Positions 52,947 through 61,700 of a stretch of 64,000 bases of DNA are shown here, in pieces. The stretch is from Istiophorus platypterus. Lineage: Eukaryota; Chordata; Actinopteri; Istiophoriformes; Istiophoridae. Within the stretch, counting starts at the first letter, position 1. Each line of letters opens with the position of its first letter. Under the pieces are notes generated by a model that had not been told where the DNA came from, made no database searches, and saw nothing but the letters and a program-made list of their open reading frames with translations. The position numbers were made by a program, and so were the translations under genes. The DNA lies in NCBI GenBank assembly GCA_016859345.1, contig CM029114.1:14836001-14900000 (forward strand), read 5' to 3'.

Positions 52947-55900
52947 GTAAATTTTACCCTGGCGGTGGAAAGTGGTGGACCAGCTGCGTGTGGAGCTCAG
53001 TGGGGACCTGTTGATAGCCCGCCGGCGATGCAATGGAGGTGAGATGAGGCTTTCTGCAACAGGCGTCCCTGGACTGTCCATGATGTCCGTATGTTCGTCA
53101 CGGTGATAGGTGTCTAATGTGCCCGGGTCACATTTAAAGACAGGTTTCCAGATTGTTTTATAGATTTGATATCAAATTAGAAGCTAATGAGCGTGTGTAA
53201 TTGCTGTAAATCAGTCGTCTGATTTATTTTTTTTTTTTTTAATTCTGAAGCAGTCTGCAAGGCTTTACTATCAACAGGTATAAGATAAAGAATTCATTAG
53301 GCTGCCGTGAAGGGCATATAAGTACTGAGATACCCATCGTGCCTATCAATGGCCCCTAATTAGATTTCAGATGAGACGGTGTCATTTCCAGCCCATCGTT
53401 TTGCAAATCAAATCATGTCATTGGTATCATGTTTTGAAGCAATACAGGATTCCCCGCAAGTCAGAATGGTCGGGAGGCCATGTGTCGCCGTTAATTACCA
53501 TCACTGGCTGATAAAGCCTTTTGGAGAAGATTTAAATCCTGCTAAAGAGCATTAGTTGTCAAGGAAGGCGCCTGCAAACAAGCATGGCACAGGGCCTGGA
53601 AATGAATCTGTCGACATGAAATGATACATGCTGCTGAACAGATGTAAATTAGATACTAATGCTACACTAATTGTTCGTTTTACACACGAGGAGAGGATGA
53701 TTTGATTTGATGAAGTTTATTTCTGCCATAATTGTAATGAGATGTATCAAAAGTGGAGATCTCTGCAAGGTCAAACATCAACTTTACACTTGCGCTCCAC
53801 ATATATACTGTAATCTTTCACAAATACACTGTCATGAAAATTTAAATAAGACTGTTTTTGCAAGGCCTTGTTAAAGCAGAAACCATTTGGGTTTTGTTGT
53901 CATTCATGTTGCAGGGGCCAAACAGGGAAGGATGACATCTAACTAAAACAGAAAGTGACAAGGCAACAATTCCTCGGAACAATTTGTCGGGCTGTGATGG
54001 AAATAATGGGTAAATGTGTGTGTGTGTGTGTGTGTGAGACTCGCAGCTGTAGAGCAGTGTTTAAAGCCAACCATGTCCCAGTAACCTCAGTTAGACTCCC
54101 CACCACTGGCATCATCAGAGGCTTACAATTAAGGTGTCAGGCAAGGCTGCCAAAGCCAGACATGAAGGAATAGTTACATGTGCAGGTGGCGAAGGACTCA
54201 CAGTCTGGTCGGTAGTCAAAACTTCGTAGTTAAGAGTTTACAGGGTCTTAACCCTCTGCCACATACAATTAATGCAGTTGTGGTGTGTACTCATTACCTG
54301 CTGCTCCACTAAATGAACCAGGGCAATATGATCTGACTTCAGGTTTTTTGCTTTCGCCTGTTAGTAGGTTTTTATTTTATTTTATTTTTTGCGAAAGGGC
54401 AGCACACCACTCTTTAGTGCTACCTTAATGTTTCACTTTCCGAAGCTTTCTTGCAAAGGAAATTAATAACTTTGCCAGGAAATTGAGATGAGAGAAATGT
54501 GACAGTATTCCAAAAACTTCAAATTAAAAAAAAATTTGCAGTCCAGCAGCCACTGTTCAGGGATATTTATTCAGCAAACCTCAAAAAAGGTTGTTTTCAA
54601 TTAATCATCACAATGGTGATCAGTGATGACAGCACATCATTTTGGATTCTAACCACAGATGTTGTGTTTTAACAAGGTCATTTTTCAAGTATTTAGAAAA
54701 CTCCTGTATTTTATCACCAGTAACTTTTAAGTGATGACATTTCATAGCTTATTGTGAAAAGTTTAGGTCTATGTCAAGGTCACCCAGGAGGTGCTACAAC
54801 ATATGAAATTCAATGCGGAGCCAGACGGGAGAAATCCTGTTACTTTATGACACAAATTATATACAATTTCACTGCAGATGCTCAGCGTGCCTTGGAGGCT
54901 GTGGAGAGATTGCAAGCCAAACTGAAGGAGAGAGGGGAAGCCCCCACTCAGGAGAAACTCTCTCTGCTAAGGACTGTCCTGCAGAGCCCCCTGTTCCATC
55001 ACATACTCAGTTTACAGCAAGCTCAGCGGAAGCCCCTGGCAAAGGTACAGCGCCAGCATGAATGCGTAGGTGTTTGGTGTATATTGAATGGTGCGGAAGG
55101 AGCCGGAATCATTCCTAAAATACTGAATGCAGGAACCAAACTGGATGAGTAATCAGCTTACCTAAGCTTACCACTAAAGCCCCAAGAAAGAGAGGGAGAG
55201 AGAGAGGGAGGGAGGGAGAGAGAGCAAGAAAGAGCGAGAAAGGGGAAGGAAGAAGTGGCTATATGTCATGCTGAGGGCTTTGCAAAAGTCATCTGTAACA
55301 TTGTCATAGGTCTTGAGCTGATACATGCATGTGTGTTTGTGTGTGCGTGTGTGTGTGTGTGTGCGCGTGCGTGTGTGTGTGTATGGGATCATCTGGTGCT
55401 AGCTGATATATCTCTAGTGTACACCACTAAACAATGATTATCCACACACATCTGCTGAGCCATAGCCAGCATATATGTGCGCTCATATGTTGTTGAATGA
55501 AATTTATGACACTATCGACGTATTTGCTCTAGCTTACTTGTCAGTAGTAAGCATCATGGCTTGGTAATTACCCTGTTGTGGTGTTCTGTAATAGGCTAAC
55601 CCTATAAGCCCCACAGTGTACACAAAGAAGCATTACTTCATTAGCAGTGTGGCATGAGACTGTAGCCATTAACATCTCCGCATTCCAGGACAAATGTCAC
55701 CGGGTAACGTCGAGGGTTTCTGGATTTTTATCAGGAGAGACACTGACACAGTAATATAAGTGTGTATCTATGCAATGGGAAGTTGCCTGTTAGTTGCTTA
55801 TTAGTATTTTGGTAGCGGTCTATCTTTTCTTCTGCTACTGTTATTTCAATAGGTGTCGGTTTTTTTAGAGTGGAATAGCATACAGATCAGAACCATCTAC

Positions 55901-58675
55901 TGAAACTCCTTTTTCAACTTTGAAATAGAAAACCTAAAAGACAAAAGGGATCAGTTTCGTGGTTATGTGGTATTGAACAGAAGCCTTTATCTAAAATCCT
56001 TGCGTTCCCCCTCTTATATCTTTTTCTCTCTGCTCCATTTTAAACTTATCTTTTTATATTTTTTCACTTTTGGATAACACACATTAACTCACCCTCCCTC
56101 CTCTCTCTCCCACATCTTTCTTCATTGTCTCATGATGTTCCTTTCCCATCTTCTTTATCCTGTCTGTTTCCTTCAATCACTCTCTCACTCTCTCCTATTC
56201 CTCTCTGTCTCCATATCTGCTCTCTTCAATTAATGTCTCTACCTCTCTATCAACCCCCTTCCCCATCTCGTTATCTCTCTCATCCATTTTCCTAACAATC
56301 TCTCTTTCTCCCTTCCCTTACATTCTTCAATCCTTTTCCAATTCGTCTATTCGCTCACTATCCCACCCAATTCATCTCTCCTACTTCCATCCTTTCCATT
56401 TTTACACTGTTCTTCCAATTTTTCCGTGTGTCATATCTGTTCCTCCCTTACCTTACCAGGGGAAGGGCATTTCCAAATCTATGTCCATGAACTGTGGACC
56501 GTGCCAGGGTATGGCGGTGGGGTTGAAGACGCTGAGCCACAGTGACTCCTACACATGGGCCATGGAGAACCGTAGGCCCAGCGCTGCCAGATCTTTCAAC
56601 AGGGAAGGCAGCATGTCCTCTCTGGGCTCGCAGGATCTGCCCTTCTCAGACATTTACCCGGACAACTGCATTTATACTGAATCGCAGGTGTGTAAAATAT
56701 CCAATATAAATGAAAGATAATTTAGGAGGAGGTCGGTAATAGGGAGCAATTTATTTTTTAAGAACTCAGTTCTTTAACGATGCAAATAAATTTTTTTTTC
56801 TTTCAATTGTAAAATGTAGCACATAACCATTTGAAATGTCACATTCTTTATTTGAGAACGTTACATTCCGTGATAAAAATCAAGCACAGCTGGATATCAC
56901 ATCATCTGAGGGCTTCAGATGATCATAAGAAGCTGCTCAGCTAAGACCATTTTAGGTTTGCTTCTATTTTACATGACATTTATGACATTTATTTTCTAGT
57001 ACTGTACTCCCCCTCGCATCTCCCGCAACGCCTCCATAGGGAGAAACCTGTCTGCCGTTGCCCATGAGGTACAGTATTCTTGCAAGTTAGGTATTACTGT
57101 AGAGGTAATAGCACATTTACCACTTCGCCCTGTTAATGCTGTTTCACTTTTTCCTTACCAGTTTAAATGGAACTGATTTTCTTCCCCCTTCCTCCTTTTC
57201 TCCTCCTCTTCTAACCTCTGCCACATTAGAGGCGTCATGTGGAGATGATTGAGCTGACCAATGACGGGAAGGGGCTCGGCTTTGGCATCGTAGGAGGGCG
57301 GAGCACGGGAGTCATGGTCAAAACCATCCTTCCCGGAGGGGCTGCTGGCCAGGTTAATCCACCTGCCAATCACATAGCCCAGGCTTAATTAAAGGAATAG
57401 GTTATATATAGTGGTATTGATATTTCGTCAGATGTCAATACCACTGTCATGTCCGGCTATTAAATATAAAGCTACAGAAGTTTTTTAGCTTAGCCTGAGA
57501 GTAGAAGAGTACTGATCTTCTCCCCTAACTCTTAACAAGGATGAAAATAGGTGTGTTTCCCAAATTGTCAAACTATTCCTTTCTCTAATGACTGAAATGT
57601 TACAACAATCATCATACTAGAATGCTGTATTTAATCGAAATATGTTGAGTGGTGTCTGGAGAATATATTTAAATATTCTAACAAAGACCGCTTCCTCCGC
57701 AGGATAAGCGCCTGCGCAGTGGAGATCAGATCCTGCGTATCGGAGACACAGAGCTGGCAGACATGAACAGTGAGCAGGTGGCAAAGGTGAGGCATTATTT
57801 GTAGAAACTTTCCAAAAGTCGGTGATCAAATGAAGTGCTTTTCTCACCATATGTCTTTTTCTTTAATGATATTTATATTTGTAATAGGTGTTTAAATAAT
57901 AGTTAAACGGAAGTGAGAACACTAACCTGACATACATGTGCCTCCTTTTGTAAAACTGCAAAGACACTTTTGGGCAACAACCTCTGCACTTTGTAGAAGT
58001 TTTTTCTCAAGTGTGCAATTGGCTCTTTGTTACCCCTTGTGGCCATTGGGGGAAAAACCGACACCTCACCCATAGTTCTAACCAAACATGAAGAACCAGT
58101 CAGGGTTTTCCATCTCCTGGCCTTAGGAGGCGGCAATGGGCTTATTGCAAGATGTCATACCACAATGACGCAAAGAAGATGGCACACTAGAGAACTTCCT
58201 TGGTAAAGATAAACAAAGTTCAGAGTTATGCTTTATCAGAGAGGTTTTTACAAGAGAAAAACTTCTATGATAAAGACTGATTGATAAGACTGATGGTTTA
58301 GAAAAATAATGTCTGTCTAATTGCCCCTATTTCTGTTAAAGAGCCACTTCCCTTAGTTTTTCTATGGAACCAACCGAGACAGCTCTGAACAGGTGTAATC
58401 CACTATATGCAATAATGTCTCTCTCCCGCAGCTGTCACATAAGAGATTTTTCATTTTATGTTATTTATTTATTTATTTTTGTCACACACTCACTTTTCAT
58501 CTTTTTCACAAATGACCACCTGGCCCAGGTGCTGAGAAATGCTGGTAGCAAGGTGAAACTGCTCATTGCCAGGAATGTTACCAAGGACAACCACCTTTCC
58601 TCTCCCGTCCTCAGCCAGGACAGCTTGGATGGCAAGGTCTGTGTTTGTGTGTGTGTGTGTGTGTGTGAGTGCGTG

Positions 58676-58717
<42 letters not shown>

Positions 58718-58733
58718 TCTTTGTCTGTGTCTT

Positions 58734-58768
<35 letters not shown>

Positions 58769-61700
58769 CTCTGTGTCTTTGTCTTTTTCTGAGCCTGTGT
58801 CCGTGTGTGTCTGTGTGGGTGCATGCATGCGTGTGTGCAAAGAACAATAGCACATATTTAAAGTCATATACAAACTTTTTATGTTAAATAATTGGCTAAT
58901 CAGTGACATTAAATGTGTAAAACTTTGTTCCTTTAACACAAAAGATGAGCATAAGATTTTTCTTTCTTTGTTCTTTTCCAGCTCAACAACGTGAATGATG
59001 AGTATGAGTTCAGTGTGCATTTCACTAAGAACAGCCGCGGCCTCGGGTTCACCATCTCTAGCTATATATGTGACCTAAACTCAGGTAACAGTATAACAAG
59101 TTTAAACTTAGTGAAAAATCGGCCAATTATAATAATTCCCAGCTAAGTTGATGGAAATTAACTGGGAAAATATTAAAATTATGAAGAGTACCTCCTAAAT
59201 GCAAGGCGTTATTGACGTTATGTGAGTTCAGAACTACGTTTAAACAATCAGGGCGAAGTTTCCTTCAATTTATCTTGCCCTCCTCAGTCTACAGCGCTGG
59301 TGTGATAGTGAAGAGCATAGTGAAAGGCAGTGCTGTTGATCAAGATGGACGCATCCACATTGGAGACATCATTCTATCTGTGAGTTCCCCTGACACCACA
59401 AGACAGCTTTTTTGTTGTAGCCTCTGAAGAAAAATACTTTGTTTTCCCAACTATATTCTCTGCTGAATTTTAACGATTTCAGCATCTCAAATTCTGCAGT
59501 TTGAAACTTTTAGTTGTGCTAGACCCACCAATTAGAGTCTTTTTTTGAGCTGATGATAGGGAATTTTTATGCTCTACTTTTACCCCCATACATCTCTTCA
59601 TCATCTCTTGTTCTTCTCATCTTGCTCTAGCCTCCTTTTATTTTTGATTACTATTGATTTCTTTGTACCTTCCTATTTAATTTACCTGCACTTGCCGTTG
59701 TTCCATAAACATCCACACTGTGTCTGCATCCTACCTTCGCCCTCATCCTGGATCCTCTCCCTACTCCTTAACATCTCTCGTTCCCACCTGCAGGTGGACG
59801 GGGTGAACCTGCAGGGCTGCAGTGAGCAGAGGGCAATGGAGGTGTTGCGAAGGACAGGTCCCCTGGTCAGACTGAGGCTGCTGAGGCGGACCATCCATCT
59901 GAGTCACACCCTGCCCCCGGTTGCTCCCCTGCAGCCCCTCCGACACTCCCACAGCTTCCATGAGGGCAATACCTACAGAGTGGGCCTCAACAAGATTCAA
60001 GAGACAGGTGCTTTGTGTTGACAGAGGGGAACATATTGGCTCAGTTGTATCAGGAGGGGATTGGTTTTGAAGTAACTGGGCAAATGCTGATTTGACGGCC
60101 AACAATGATATAATTTTGTGCAAAATAGCCTGACAAGCGATCTAGTTAAATAATGATAAAAATAATTTTCTGCACAAACTAAACTTTTGGTGCTTCTTTG
60201 GGCTGATGATGAACTTTGCCACCTCTTGCATGTTGCCATCTCTCGAATGCTTGCTGGGAAACTGCACACATTATCTTTTCACCTCAGATATATTTGAATC
60301 CATGCATTGGTGCTAAAATGTGTTTCCCTATCTATCAGGAATCTGCTCTCTGCGTGAGATCTCCCGGCGAGCAGCGTATGCCAGCAGACAACCCCGACAT
60401 GATTTCAGAAATGGTGAGCTCCCCCTCCCATTCTGCACTGCAGTCTGGATCATAGGACTGATATGCTAATTTGGCACAGGGAACAGCAATGTGGCAGCTA
60501 AACATGCTCTTTGATGGGAGTCTATTTATAGTGTAGTGCAGTCATGTGTTTATCCAACTCATTCAACTCATTCCAGATGATTTGTCTCTCACCCCGCCTT
60601 CATGTATGGCTTTATTTAGACAGGGCTTTTTGGGCTTGATTAGAGAGCAGAGTCAAATAAGCCCTGATTGCTGTGAGGCTTTAATAGATGAACGAATAAA
60701 CATTAGTTTGCCAGAAAAAATCATAAGACGGTGGGAGTGAATATGCATGTGTACGTGTGTGTGTGGGTGTGACTGTCTCAGTGGTTGTGTCTTGACATCC
60801 TGCTTTTTCACAAGCATAATTATGCTGTCTTGTCTCTATAGAACAGCCAGGGTGATGCTTTTTATATAGAATCCTATTCTTTATTGATTGAATCGCTTAG
60901 CGCTATGAACCATGTAATTGGGGATGTGTGTTTGTCACTGCTGCATATCCGTTTTTGCAATATGAGACTGATGCACATTTTACAGGTGTGAAACTGACGC
61001 CAGCTGAGGAGGAGAACCTGAGGAAGAGGTGGCAGCATGCGGTTGGACCCCGATATGATGTTATTGTATGTCTTTCAGTAATAAGGATAAGCATTAAATA
61101 TTACATGCATAGAAAGTCTATGAAGTCTAAAAGTATTAGTATTGTATGTAATATATAACATAACATGTAATTTCCCATTTAAAGAAGAAAACCCCACTTA
61201 CTTCCACACCATTTGCTTTTCTTCCTTTGTTTCCTACCACTCGACTTTGGCATTGCTCTTTAGGTGTGTCAGCTGGAGCGTTTTAGCGAGACAAGTGGAC
61301 TGGGCATCAGTCTGGAGGCTCGGGCAGGACATCATTACCTGTGCTCTGTCTTACCTGAGGGGCCCATTGGTCAAAGCAACAAGATCTTAACTGGAGACCA
61401 AATATTGGAGGTAACCGGCTGATGCTGATCCTTTCAGCCAGCTGTTCTGTTTACTCATCCTTAAGTTGTTTGGTAAAGATATGATCTGTTGGGGAATGAT
61501 TATTTCTGTGCATCTGTGGGATATAAAAAGGTTCCCTTGTGGATTATCTTTGGTTCACAGCACCGTAGTTTCTCTCGTATTTGCATCTTTCATTCAAGCA
61601 GTGAGTATTAATAGGCTGTTCTTTAAAGTGGTCTTAAAACAGCTACCTAGAGTGGGTGGCATATTGCATTTTGAATGCCTATACATATATCTGACTGAGA

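Larger units (their letters stand above)
50100..53100. promoter_or_regulatory. CpG-rich block, putative divergent promoter region
   Basis: From about 50.1 to 53.1 kb the composition changes from AT-rich intron-like DNA to GC-rich DNA with frequent CG dinucleotides, clearest at 50730-51000, 51080-51420, 51540-51730 and 52790-53040. It contains GGGC and GGCG runs and GA tracts of the kind common in vertebrate promoters. It lies between the minus-strand adgrl3 gene and the plus-strand MPDZ-like gene and holds splice-donor-like sites facing both ways (minus at 51082/51087, plus at 52947 and 53039). It is therefore a likely promoter for one or both genes. No transcription start can be fixed from sequence alone. 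Confidence 0.55.
55045..56459 (+). other. mpdz-like: MPDZ-like intron between L27 and linker exons
   Basis: 1.4 kb holding a GA tract (55188-55232), a TG/CG tract (55329-55383) and a pyrimidine-rich tract of about 470 bases running to the acceptor. Searched by eye in three plus frames for a PDZ1 (a GLGFSVV-type loop, a DGRL turn or an AI..L helix): none seen. Confidence 0.8.
56688..58528 (+). other. mpdz-like: MPDZ-like introns around the PDZ2-like exons
   Basis: Introns 56688-56999, 57069-57229, 57353-57702 and 57787-58528. The third contains an element with inverted ends at 57391-57582. The fourth is AT-rich with no exon; a GC-richer part (58020-58140) resembles no family I can name. Confidence 0.75.
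58637..60985 (+). other. mpdz-like: MPDZ-like introns around the PDZ3-like exons
   Basis: Introns 58637-58981 (largely TG microsatellite), 59085-59287, 59380-59793, 60008-60338 and 60414-60985. Apart from the microsatellite I see nothing but AT-rich, pyrimidine-ended intron sequence. Confidence 0.75.

Noticed and set aside
53028..53038. ATGGAG|GTGAGA as start exon of the MPDZ-like gene
   Set aside because: Good donor, but neither ATG leaves the single base needed to enter the L27 exon in frame. It could still be a noncoding exon.
54754..54877. Upstream extension of the L27 open frame from MKSLGLCQGH
   Set aside because: The L27 homology starts exactly at the CACTGCAG acceptor (54878); the upstream part has no similarity to the family and is intron.
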